Origin: Bagarius yarrelli
Lineage: Eukaryota; Chordata; Actinopteri; Siluriformes; Sisoridae
DNA: 64,000 nt
Assembly (NCBI GenBank): GCA_005784505.1
Contig: VCAZ01000003.1
Span: forward strand, 9,179,510 to 9,243,509
Direction: 5' to 3'
In this document: one piece after another, positions 23,001-29,560 of the stretch
Layout of the letters: each line of letters begins with the position of its first letter
Numbering within the stretch: position 1 is the first letter of the stretch
Position numbers and translations under genes: made by a program
The notes under the pieces: generated by a model
What the model was told of the DNA's origin: nothing
Databases searched by the model: none
The model's input: only the letters and a program-made list of their open reading frames with translations

Positions 23001-25651
23001 TACATTCGGCTACATATGTGGGCCGTTGAAACGTGAGGTGCAGGATGATGTAGATGAGGATCAGGAGTCTCGGGCGCTAAGACTACAGAAAACAGCATTG
23101 AGGAGCACGCCTTCCTCCTGCTGCAGCGACTGGGAGGGCTCACTGTGGAACGGCTGGGGGTCTGTGTCTGAGGGAAACACGACAAGTGCGAGGACAAGCA
23201 TCATCAGCTCTTTAGATGGCTCCTTTATGAACGATGTGAACTACGCTCGCATCATGGCCATGACAGCGGAGTCGATGAATGGAAGTTTATCAGGTATGTA
23301 AGCATCTGTAGCTACTGACATCTATAGATACTGACATTTGTACCTAGTGACATCTATAGCTACTGACATCTTTAGCTGCTAAATTCTATAAATACTGACA
23401 TCTGCATCTACTGACATCTATAGATACTGACATCTATAGCTACTGACTATACGCATCTGCAGCTACTGACATTTGTTAAGACTACAGCTACTGATATCTG
23501 TAACAACTGAAATTTATAGCTACTGACATTTGTAATCACTGACATTTATTGTGGCTCAAATGTTTAAGGCGCCAAGTCATTTTTTGGACGACTGCCGCCA
23601 GTCTGCCACTTTTGTGTCTTTAAGAACCTTACTTCCTGCTCCAGGAGTGCTGTATCATAGCTGACCCCGTGCTCTGACCCCAGTCTTCTAAACTAGGATA
23701 TGCGAAGAAACAAATTTCACTGTACTGTAAAGTATATGTAACAAATAAGCACCTTTACCTATAGTCACTGACATCAGTAACCACTGACATTTATAGCTAC
23801 TGACATCTGTAACTATTGACATCTACAGCTACTGACATCTAGCTCTATATCTATAGCTATTAACATCTGAAGCAACTGACATCTGTAACCAACATCTCTA
23901 CCTACTGACATGTACAGCTACCGTCATCTGTAACCACTGACATTTATAGCTACTGACATCCAGCTTTACTGACATCTGCAGCTGCTGACAGGTGTAGGTG
24001 AGCCTACACCTAGTCATACATCGAAAAATCACAACAACTATATCTAAAATCCGTATTAAACTAAATATTTTATTGCATTTGTTAAATAAAATAATAATAA
24101 ATAATAATTATAATATAATAATTAATAATAATAATCTTATATGAATACTTAAGTTTATTTTTCTGTAACCGCTTATTCCCTAATTCGGGGTCACTGAGAT
24201 CTGCTCGAGTCTCTCAGCTGTGTCTGAAAGGGCGACTGGAGTGAACCCACGCAAGCACGGGGAGAACATGCAAACTCCACACAGGAAGGCCTCTGCCCGG
24301 CAATTAAACCCAGGCCTTCTTGCCGTGTGGCAACAGTGCTAATCACTAAGCCACCGTACTGCCTTGTGTATATTTAAGTTTAACAAAATAACTACAAATT
24401 ATTAAAATTGTTATAAATTTTATAAATTTAAAAATAATTTTAATATAATTGTAAAGGAGTTTTATGGCTTTTTTGAAACGTGACCTATGAAAGACTGCGA
24501 ATAAAGGCTAAAAATTGTTTTATTGTAAAAATATTCGTTAAAAAATATATTTCAAATGTAGTCGCTACAATTTTTTTAATAATTTGACCTGCAAGTTAAA
24601 AGGATTATACAACCTAAACCACAGTTAAACTATTAAAAAATAAAAATGAAATATTGGGTTTATTTAACACGCTCAAATAAATCATTTTTTTGTTTTTTTT
24701 AATTTTGCTAAACTAAAAACAACAGTTGTTACTTTTAATTATCTGAAAACAAAATTATAGTCAGTATTAAACCCAAATAACGCATTGGCGTTGCGTGTCC
24801 ACTAGATGGCGAAGTGACATTAGTATTTCTGTTTTCTTTCTATACCGTGTTGGATTTCAGGTTATTTTTTTACATGATGATCGTGTCATTGCCCAGGAGT
24901 CACCGAAGAACATTTCACTCTTTAATCTTTCCTTTTTCTGCTGCTCACTACATACATTACATTTAGAATTATTTCCACCATTACACTTATCTCTATGCCT
25001 GCCTGCTAGAAAGCCTCACACAATACATACAGCGTCCATCCTCATTCTCATTCCTGCTTGAGATAGGACAGCAAGCAGTGTTTAGAGATTAGACGGCTAA
25101 TAATTTAGGCTGCATCTTGATGCTTTAGCTGAAGGATGTGTAGAGAGGGGGGTTATGGGTATAATAGCGGCTCTCAGGAAATTGAACGGAGGACTTCAGC
25201 GTTTATTGTGTTACCAAATCAATCCTGTTTCTCAATGGGCTTGTGCAAAGTTTCCATTTACCAAATTGTCTTTTGTCCACCTTTCATTTAAAAAGCAGCT
25301 GCCCAGAAAATGAAATGGCTTCAGCATCTCTGTTAAAAAAAAAAACATGATTTTGGAGACTTGTGTGATTTATTGGCTTGTTTAGAACTAGTGTGTTTTA
25401 TTTCATTAAGTAAAATGAAGGGTCGTTCAGGGTTGTTCATATGTTCTTGTGTGTGCGTGTGAACAGATTTTTCACCTTCTGGTTCTCCTCTGAGTATGCT
25501 GTTCCCCCCGCGGGACCGTTTCGGCGAGATGGACCCTGTCACCATGTGGGATTGGAGCACAGCCTGGGTGGATGAAATGGGGGCCCAGTTTAAAGCATCC
25601 ACAGAGATGCCCCAGAATACAAAAGCTGAGCAACAAACCTCACAGAGATGA
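4673..25651 (+). CDS. robo4: Roundabout homolog 4 (whole gene, 19 coding exons)
   Basis: A single-pass guidance receptor of the Robo family, known mainly for endothelial/vascular roles at the plasma membrane. Coding exons sum to 3216 nt (1071 residues plus stop), with every junction phase-consistent and GT-AG. Predicted layout: signal peptide 1-16, Ig1 about 20-124, Ig2 125-217, Ig3 218-306, FNIII 307-422 and 423-520, membrane helix about 547-568, then a tail of about 500 residues. Tail landmarks are KHRMAAPDSPWMSGVW after the membrane, a CC0-like YGTFYVEL (about 659-666), a CC2-like LPTPPPLP (about 807-814), the NGWGS.SEGN...SSLDGSF block and a C-terminal MWDWSTAWVDEM. The last resembles the human ROBO4 end (LWEWRPDWLEDME, recalled). 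Robo1-3 carry five Ig and three FNIII domains, so this is the short, divergent Robo4 type. The gene is convergent with robo3. The start context (gcgccgATG) is weak, but the signal peptide supports it. Confidence 0.96.
4719..6620 (+). other. robo4: robo4 intron 1
   Basis: Holds a (GATT)n/(ATTC)n tetranucleotide patch at about 4898-4951 and a LINE C-terminal fragment at 5583-5705. The rest is AT-rich and without coding support. The open frames at 5953-6363 look like chance. Confidence 0.7.
5583..5705 (+). mobile_element. L2/Rex-type non-LTR retrotransposon fragment
   Basis: One frame reads FSYYAACIWNHLPEEIR, then SVAIFKSRHKTHLL. This is the pattern FxxxAPxLWNxLPxxIR...FKxxLKTHLF seen at the C-terminal end of fish LINE reverse transcriptase proteins. 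It is a short dead fragment in sense orientation within robo4 intron 1. Confidence 0.7.
6621..6947 (+). CDS. robo4: robo4 exon 2: Ig domain 1
   Basis: Encodes all of Ig1 in one phase 1-1 exon (327 nt). The first Cys is in ATLSCRAEG, the Trp in IKWFRNG, the second Cys in AVYSCVAQNSAGTA. Acceptor ttttttcaag|gt and donor gcag|gtaaaa are good. Robo Ig1 is the usual Slit-contact domain; whether it binds Slit cannot be judged from this sequence. Confidence 0.95.
6948..7877 (+). other. robo4: robo4 intron 2
   Basis: No repeat recognised. The part at about 7100-7400 is less AT-rich and non-repetitive, so it is a weak candidate for a conserved regulatory element. Confidence 0.35.
7878..8035 (+). CDS. 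robo4: robo4 exon 3: Ig domain 2, first half
   Basis: Starts ALREEFRLQPSDVEV and continues to the Cys-Trp core (VMNCSPPVGHPEPNITW). Human ROBO4 has a closely similar LREDFQIQPRD start (recalled). Phase 1 in, phase 0 out at acact|gtgaga. Confidence 0.95.
8221..8341 (+). CDS. robo4: robo4 exon 4: Ig domain 2, second half
   Basis: Encodes ELNGKLIIAPARKQDSG and the second Ig Cys (VYICVAANIVGVRES). Phase 0 in, phase 1 out at gtactgg|gtgagt. Confidence 0.95.
8342..9472 (+). other. robo4: robo4 intron 4
   Basis: AT-rich sequence with short A/T runs. I see no repeat, RNA or coding signal that I can support. Confidence 0.5.
9473..9611 (+). CDS. robo4: robo4 exon 5: Ig domain 3, first half
   Basis: Encodes EKPVLLSKPEDVTVNL, with core Cys (HFFCEAKGDP) and Trp (VEWSREQG). 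The split after LPSGR is where I recall Robo1-3 Ig3 being split. Mammalian ROBO4 has only two Ig domains, so this exon is part of the extra Ig domain here. Confidence 0.93.
9827..9954 (+). CDS. robo4: robo4 exon 6: Ig domain 3, second half
   Basis: Encodes YLVNPDQSLQIHYV and the second Ig Cys (DAGRYTCTAANDVGE). Phase 2 in, phase 1 out at gaag|gtaaaa. Confidence 0.94.
9955..11320 (+). other. robo4: robo4 intron 6
   Basis: AT-rich intron with homopolymer runs and no recognised repeat family. The open frames at 10176-10506 show no domain or splice support. Confidence 0.45.
11321..11436 (+). CDS. robo4: robo4 exon 7: start of first FNIII domain
   Basis: Encodes APDNSNQRDLHKELSALRI then LENVTVLRAASNVSQVTWK, the first strands of an FNIII fold. 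Size and phases (1 to 0) match robo3 exon 48056-48177, which starts the second FNIII of Robo3. Robo4's first FNIII therefore corresponds to FN2 of the longer Robos. Confidence 0.92.
11573..11804 (+). CDS. robo4: robo4 exon 8: rest of first FNIII domain
   Basis: Encodes YLDGFEVLYRSLLP and GYKYEFKVRPYGSDLYGRES, which parallels GTEYEVKLRPYFNEFQG of robo3 exon 47270-47486. Phase 0 in, phase 1 out at gagactg|gtaggt. Confidence 0.95.
11805..12860 (+). other. robo4: robo4 intron 8
   Basis: Contains a minus-strand Tc1/mariner transposase remnant (about 12003-12330). Elsewhere AT-rich, with a poly(A) run just before the exon 9 acceptor. Confidence 0.6.
12003..12330 (-). mobile_element. Tc1/mariner-type transposase remnant
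   Basis: The minus strand at about 12184-12231 reads DWSANSPDLKLIENL followed by a stop. This is a decayed copy of the catalytic-domain signature DWPxxSPDLNPIENLW of Tc1/mariner transposases. Downstream frames keep pieces such as RPNNAE and a Cys-His stretch. It is frame-broken and inactive. Confidence 0.7.
12861..12982 (+). CDS. robo4: robo4 exon 9: second FNIII domain, first half
   Basis: Encodes VPSAPPQDVSI, AELSWEPPPHEAHNGIIQGYQ, the classic FNIII start and Trp strand. It matches robo3 exon 46999-47123 (FN3) in size class and phases (1 to 0). The upstream 'cccag' is the acceptor that keeps frame. Confidence 0.95.
12983..14041 (+). other. robo4: robo4 intron 9
   Basis: AT-rich with poly(A)/poly(T) tracts and no recognised element. 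Part of 13640-13880 resembles decayed interspersed repeat sequence, but I cannot name a family. Confidence 0.4.
14042..14213 (+). CDS. robo4: robo4 exon 10: second FNIII domain, second half
   Basis: Encodes VWCVQEEEQQYLNWTVDSG and VYWLRVAAVNGAGVGAQT. The VWC...W.VD...VAA...GAG pattern matches robo3 FN3 (IWCLGN...TVDGN...VEVAAVTSAGVG). Phase 0 to 1. Confidence 0.95.
14586..14777 (+). CDS. robo4: robo4 exon 11: juxtamembrane stalk and transmembrane helix
   Basis: Encodes SMSDVLALMREP, then the helix VFIGSAGALLWCITMVTAAC and the basic stop-transfer LYRKH. This fixes the topology with the Ig/FNIII part outside. The exon is symmetric (phase 1-1, 192 nt), so skipping it would give a soluble, in-frame product on paper. 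Confidence 0.95.
14862..14904 (+). CDS. robo4: robo4 exon 12: juxtamembrane micro-exon
   Basis: 43 nt encoding GVYRLDSEDLVIKH. It parallels LYRYTSEDAILKH of human ROBO4 (recalled), which supports so small an exon. Phase 1 to 2. Confidence 0.9.
14975..15090 (+). CDS. robo4: robo4 exon 13: juxtamembrane PDSPWM segment
   Basis: Encodes RMAAPDSPWMSGVWKP and QSLWTQNHKKPDS. The W..xxW spacing is the Robo WLADxW region, as in robo3 exon 44404-44543 (PWLADSWP). Donor ggacca|gtgagt, phase 1 out. Confidence 0.92.
15295..15408 (+). mobile_element. tRNA-derived SINE, 3' part
   Basis: Shows the family's body and tail: 'gctgggcccctaagaccctt', then 'gggcgtctgccaaatgctgt' and a repeated AAATGTAA-type end. 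The tRNA-like head is missing or unrecognisable. The same family recurs at least eight more times in the window. Confidence 0.75.
15763..15795. mobile_element. Tc1-like terminal repeat fragment
   Basis: Contains 'atatggccaaataattgtgg', close to the TIR of the elements at 42313-42719 and 43897-44342. Only one end is visible. Confidence 0.45.
15936..16256 (+). CDS. robo4: robo4 exon 14: cytoplasmic CC0-like tyrosine motif
   Basis: A 321-nt symmetric (1-1) exon. It encodes VPIVPDNCGVYGTFYVEL followed by LTGNDLTGN, the CC0-like tyrosine segment (human ROBO4 has TSTFYGSL at the equivalent place, recalled). A basic stretch (VLPWKRALPAQP) and VRKESWEKNFKR follow. Alternative skipping would remove the tyrosines in frame. 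Confidence 0.93.
16257..17153 (+). other. robo4: robo4 intron 14
   Basis: Contains a small antisense fragment (16631-16682) of the interspersed repeat seen at 45858-46262, and ends in a pyrimidine tract of over 200 nt (about 16895-17151) just before the exon 15 acceptor. Confidence 0.7.
16895..17151. repeat. (CT)n-rich polypyrimidine microsatellite at a splice acceptor
   Basis: Nearly pure C/T on the + strand with long perfect CT runs at about 16979-17008 and 17015-17044. It serves as, and greatly exceeds, the polypyrimidine tract of the robo4 exon 15 acceptor (cttcag, exon at 17154). Its length is likely to vary between individuals. Confidence 0.95.
17154..17258 (+). CDS. robo4: robo4 exon 15: cytoplasmic linker
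   Basis: 105 nt, phase 1-1, encoding ELHAVKSAPLVPMHQQALML then NTSNIHPHRLSQTSG. There is no family landmark; support is the acceptor/donor pair, phase and position. It is a possible cassette exon. Confidence 0.8.
17408..17546 (+). CDS. robo4: robo4 exon 16: CC2-like proline motif
   Basis: Encodes SLHLVDMLPTPPPLPVDDNH followed by SVSSEEG. LPTPPPLP is the CC2/EVH1-ligand type motif expected in Robo tails (Ena/VASP binding is known for CC2 of other Robos; inferred here). Phase 1 to 2 at gaagg|gtgaga. Confidence 0.92.
19375..19467. mobile_element. hAT-like element end fragment
   Basis: Repeated 'gtaact/gttact' units lead to 'taacatgcccaacactg', the ending of a common fish hAT-type repeat as I recall it. 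The other end was not found. Confidence 0.4.
20561..20745 (+). mobile_element. tRNA-derived SINE, near full length
   Basis: A tRNA-like head (A-box region 'gtggttgaggtgctggact') is followed by 'ccaccgctgggcccctgagc', 'ggcccttaac', 'actctggatataggcgtctg' and the AAATGTAAA tail. It lies in robo4 intron 16, sense orientation. Confidence 0.8.
22122..22265. repeat. Dispersed repeat, copy 2 of 2
   Basis: Matches window positions 1-180 in order and orientation, with small gaps. Family unknown. Confidence 0.6.
22525..22734 (+). CDS. robo4: robo4 exon 17: Ser/Thr/Cys-rich cytoplasmic segment
   Basis: Encodes SSRSTKLTVDAGSLQSMC and a Ser/Cys-rich run (YSCLSTTSFCLSAGD), then HEQYLELSPKSH, which includes a possible phosphotyrosine site YLEL. 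Phase 2 in and out. No domain is assigned; support is phase, splice sites and composition. Confidence 0.85.
22950..23293 (+). CDS. robo4: robo4 exon 18: conserved Robo C-terminal block
   Basis: Encodes LTRPISPTPTFGYICGPL, an acidic stretch (DDVDEDQE) and NGWGSVSEGNTTSARTSIIS then SSLDGSFMND. This is the most conserved tail block between Robo4 and Robo1 (TYGYISGPL...NGWGSASE...SSDGSF in Robo1, recalled). Acceptor atcatcag|c, phase 2 to 1. Confidence 0.96.
23300..23990. repeat. Degenerate 16-17 bp minisatellite
   Basis: Many units of the type ACTGACATCTATAGCT follow each other, with variants (atttgt, atctgc, aactg), from 23300 to 23560 and again from 23760 to 23990. A unique 200-bp segment interrupts them. 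It starts right after the donor of exon 18. Confidence 0.9.
24165..24365 (+). repeat. Widespread fish interspersed repeat (LINE-end type), copy A
   Basis: Contains 'gcaagcacggggagaacatg', 'caaactccacacag' and a 'gtgctaatcactaagccac' end. Related copies are at 45858-46262, 49213-49482 and probably 54048-54255. This copy lacks the middle part. Confidence 0.75.
25467..25651 (+). CDS. robo4: robo4 exon 19: C-terminus and stop
   Basis: Encodes DFSPSGSPLSMLFPPRDRFG and EMDPVTMWDWSTAWVDEMGA, ending ...QTSQR and TGA at 25649-25651. The aromatic W.WS.AWVDEM segment corresponds to the Robo4-specific end LWEWRPDWLEDME in human (recalled), which is strong orthology evidence. Confidence 0.95.
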
Positions 25652-26250
25652 TCAGTCGCTCTGCCGCAGTTTCTATCCAAACTACACTCCTGTACTTAGA
25701 GACTTACAGGTCTAAGTCGTAATCAGACTGGCTTGTTTATAAAACCAGTATGATAAAACCGGTGTATAACATGCTGCTTATGATTACATGCTGACGTCAA
25801 ACATATATAATAGTGCTCTAAAATCTACAGTGTAAATAAACCACTTTTATTTAATATACAGAATCAGAAATGCTGGGATGTAATAGCCATCTGAATAGCA
25901 CAGGAAATATTATCCAAGAGTTTTTAATATGGTTCTCTGGTGTTTTTCTTTTTTTTTCTTTTTTTTTTAGATTTGTATTTTTTCTTTAGGTTTCTGTGCT
26001 TTTGGTTACGAACAAAATCGAACAATCAGCTTAAACTTAACCGATGAGATTTGTATGTGTAGATCAGTGTCCCACTAAAATCATTGACACCATTACATAA
26101 AGCTGAATTTTTTTCCCCTAAATTATCTTTTTTTATATATTTTCTAACTGAACTAAAATGATGTATTTGTTTGGTTTTTTTTTTACTAACTCCTCTGTTC
26201 CGTCAACAGCCTTTTAATACCAATAAACTGTGCCTTGGTGATAGCAGCGG
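25652..26250 (+). other. robo4: robo4 3' UTR (extent inferred)
   Basis: Non-coding after the robo4 stop. AATAAA-type hexamers at about 25835 and 26222 could each end the transcript; the second has G/T-rich sequence following. There is a T-rich patch at about 25945-25990. Confidence 0.5.
26222..26227 (+). terminator. robo4: Candidate robo4 poly(A) signal
   Basis: Canonical AATAAA, followed by tgtgccttggtg and a downstream (GT)n run, which suits cleavage-factor binding. The earlier hexamer near 25835 is an alternative. Confidence 0.5.
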
Positions 26251-26298
26251 CTAGCGGCTTTCCTCTCTTATCAGAGCAGTAGTTGCATTGCCTGGTTT

Positions 26299-26299
<1 letters not shown>

Positions 26300-26341
<42 letters not shown>
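26300..26341. repeat. (GT)n microsatellite
   Basis: About 20 GT units. A related (AC)n run lies on the same strand at 26460-26486. Confidence 0.95.
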
Positions 26342-26344
<3 letters not shown>

Positions 26345-27379
26345 GCTGACTGTGTGAGTTAGTAAATGTGCACAGTCCGTTTAGAGGCAATGAATATTAT
26401 AAAACATAATCCTTTTACAAACAAACAGCTTTAAATCATACAGCGCTGGCCACCCGCCTAACACACACACACACACACACACACACTACCAGTAAGTAAG
26501 GATTATATTTTGTCCCTTTCTCACTCCCAGTGGCCATATGCTTGGCATTGGCTTCTCTCTCTCTCTTACACACACGTACACATGCACACAAACATTCTGA
26601 CGATGGCCAAAAAGGCATCTTTTTATAGCCTGCTGGTAATCTATTGACCTAATTATCTATGCACCATCACTTTTTTTCTTCTTCTCTTTGAAATGTTTTA
26701 GAACCACTATTTGTCCTCGATTATCCATGTACCAGTTACTTTGATCGAATAAAGAACATTTTTTTATTCACACTATTTAAAAAGGATTTTTCCAATCCGT
26801 CTTTCGTCATGAATACTGAAATGAGCAGAGTAATAAACTCCATCCGACCCCATTTAAATGGTCATTAATGTACGACACCTGCGTTATAATCTCTCCTCTC
26901 TGTCTCTGTCTCTGTCTCCTTCCTAAATGAAAATGAAGCGCCTGTATGTTGAGTGGCGTCCAACTGAGCGTGGCTTCCCGATGAGCTCCGGGGTCCTGAC
27001 AGAGAGATAACGTAGGGAGGCATGAGGCATGTGGAGCAGAGAGCCCTTGGGAGGAAACCTTCTCAGTGACCCATATCTGCTTCATAGGATTAGGTTTAAG
27101 AGGAACACTCAGTCCCCAAAAAAGCCACTTGTCCAACTGTAGTTTAATTAAAGTTCTCTTAAGTCTATGTCTGATGATTAATCAGATAAATGGCAAAAAT
27201 GATCAAACTATGAACTATTGCAACTGTCTCCACCTGTAGTCTATATAAATAAATAAATATGGTATAGAATTTCTGATATATATATATATGATGTAGACTC
27301 TCCTCACATTGCACCGCGCTCCCTCAGATCCATTGGCACCATTTGACTGGTTTTACCATCCAGTAGGACACAAGGAAGG

Positions 27380-27515
27380 TCTGCCTCAAGTCTTTTCTCT
27401 GTTTTGGCACCAAGATTCTGGAATGATCTTCTCCTCAGTGTCAGAACAGTCGAGTTACTGGCTGTTCTTAAGACACGATTGAAAGTATACCTTTTTCTCC
27501 AACACCTGTCACTCG
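27380..27515 (+). mobile_element. Non-LTR retrotransposon C-terminal fragment
   Basis: One frame reads ASSLFSVLAPRFWNDLLLSV then ELLAVLKTRLKVYLF. This fits the APxFWNxLPxxxR...FKxxLKTxLF end of L2-type fish LINE proteins. It differs in sequence from the fragment at 5583-5705. Confidence 0.65.
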
Positions 27516-27567
27516 ACGTTTAATTGAAAAAAAAAATAACTTGCTCTTTTTAACAGTTTTTGGTTTG

Positions 27568-27568
<1 letters not shown>

Positions 27569-27636
<68 letters not shown>

Positions 27637-27702
27637 TCATTCATCCATTTCTATATCCATTCATCTATCCATCCATCCATCTATCCCTCCCTCTCTCGGC
27701 TC

Positions 27703-27757
<55 letters not shown>
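27569..27757. repeat. Compound (CTAT)n microsatellite
   Basis: Two (CTAT)n blocks (about 27569-27636 and 27703-27757) flank a degenerate (ATCC)/(ATTC) stretch. Open frames of SIYL repeats here are artefacts. Confidence 0.95.
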
Positions 27758-27759
<2 letters not shown>

Positions 27760-27775
27760 GTTTAACAAAGAATTA

Positions 27776-27950
27776 AAAAACAATTTACACGCTTTGGCGG
27801 ACACCCTTTTACAGAGCAACTTACATTCATCTTTTTATACAACTAAGCAATTAGAGGACCTAGCTCAGGGGCCCAACAGTGGTAGCTTGGTAGCGAACCC
27901 ACAATCTTCAGGCTGCTAGTCCAATACCTTAACCATTAGCCACCACTTTG
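27776..27950 (-). mobile_element. tRNA-derived SINE (antisense)
   Basis: Read on the minus strand: tRNA-like head 'aaggtattggactagcagcc', then 'gggcccctgagc'-like core, 'actgctctgtaaaaggg', 'tgtccgccaaagc' and an AAATTG tail. It abuts the (CTAT)n repeat, suggesting insertion beside it or slippage from its tail. Confidence 0.7.
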
Positions 27951-28027
27951 TCAACACTATACACTGTACCAGTTTTTTAGCATGTCTTTGTAGATTTTCA
28001 AATGTGTGTCCTGCTTGTTGATGTAGT

Positions 28028-28905
28028 GCTGGACAATAATTTAATATCAATATATATCACGATAGAACTTTTTTCAATATCGGTGATATGATTTTTAAAC
28101 ACATATTTCGATATACATTACAGCATTCGTCACTAAATGACGAATGGCTGTTCAGGGCACAGCCGTCAGAAAGCAGAACACAATTAGCTACTTGTGTAGT
28201 GTTACCCTGCCTTCTCCTCTGCCCCGCCCACTCTCCCAAGCTCTATTCAACATGGCGGCTAAGTAAACTTCGAGTTGTAGCCTGTCGACATGCTGTCCGA
28301 CTGACATAAAGGAGAGTAAGGGATGGAGAGAAAGAGGCAGAGAAGTAGCCATGGGACGCATAGACCGCTTTTAATCGTAATCCGTCCAAAGTTCAAATGT
28401 TTACAACAATCAGAGGATAATCTTACTTATGCCGTCTTCTATCCTCGTGCAGCGTCTTAGCTTTAGAACAGTGCATGCTCTTAGTGTGTGGTTGTGTGTG
28501 TGTGTGTGTGTGTTTACTAAGTAAAAAATCATGCATGCACTTTTTTTTAGGGAAATGTCCGTCTGTGACACTATGACTGTATACATGACCTGCTTAACAT
28601 ACGAATCTTTGTGTTATAGGAATGGTAGATTCGGCTCTATTTTAGTACCACAGATCAATAAATTCTAAATACAAATAAAAGATGAACATTAACTTATTTG
28701 TAGTGTTTTTATTTCTAAAATATATAGTTTCATAAGAGGTTTTATAGACTTTAAGGCAAATTCATTTTTTAGATGTTAGTGAGTACATACCTCCAGTTTT
28801 TCTGAGGCTTTTTTTAATATTCATATCGATATCGGAATTATATTGTATCGATCGAAATTAAGATCTATATCGTGATATAAAATTTGGCCATATTGTCCAG
28901 TCATA
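28028..28905. mobile_element. Non-autonomous DNA element with terminal inverted repeats
   Basis: The left end reads 'gctggacaataatttaatat' then 'atatatcacgata'. The right end read in reverse gives 'gactggacaatatggccaaa' then 'tatatcacgatata'. The two ends therefore form an imperfect TIR of about 40 bp around an 880-bp interior with no transposase. Superfamily not assigned (possibly hAT). Confidence 0.6.
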
Positions 28906-29453
28906 TGTTGACGAATGCTATATTATCCCCAGGTGTGTGTGTTCATGATTTCCTGTAATGGACTGCCTAGATGTTCGTAGTTACTGGGCATTGGTGGCTC
29001 AATTATTAAGTCTCTGGGTTGTTGATCAGAAAGTTGGTGTCTGGCCTCTGTTCTAGGGAGACTGTATCACTGTTAACGCTGTGCTTTGAGGCAAACCTTT
29101 AAAGATGGTTTATTCAAGGAGTTTCACTGTGCTTTAAACACTCTCACCACAGACGTAATCGGGATAACGATCCTAAAGCTGCGAGTTACTAAAAGCATGT
29201 CATAAGCGATAATATTTTTAATCTAATTTTGAAGATCAGAGTACTTAAAATCTTTAACGTGTGCTGCAACCTGAAGTGCTGTTGATTTATCAAGCTTGAA
29301 TGAGGTTATGTAAATGAAGTGTGTTAATTGTAGCTCTTCTGCTAGAATGGGATGATATTATTCAGTCCGGCTCTTAAAAGGTGTTGAGTAACAGCAGTAA
29401 TGCTTTCCTGTTTCCCCCATAATGCACCACTTACACACCTGCAGCTGGCCATC

Positions 29454-29560
29454 AGTTCGAAATCAGAATCAGAATATTTTTATTTAAAGAATTGGTTTTG
29501 ATGTCAGAAGCTTCCAGTACAACCCATTGCATGTAATTAAGGTAATAAAACACTATAATG
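29454..29560 (+). repeat. LINE 3'-UTR-like repeat, copy 1
   Basis: Shares 'gaatcagaat', a tttta(tt) run, 'ttggt.t.gatgtcag/ggtgtcagg' and 'gtaattaag' with 63521-63662. This resembles a common fish repeat that begins with gaatcagaatcag. Confidence 0.5.

Larger units (their letters stand above)
23294..25466 (+). other. robo4: robo4 intron 18
   Basis: Holds a degenerate minisatellite (23300-23990), an interspersed repeat (24165-24365) and AT-rich unassigned sequence. Confidence 0.75.

Noticed and set aside
23300..23990. CRISPR-like array
   Set aside because: Units are contiguous 16-17 bp tandem repeats without unique spacers, in a vertebrate intron.
27541..27919. SIYLSIYL-type proteins
   Set aside because: Translation of the (CTAT)n microsatellite.
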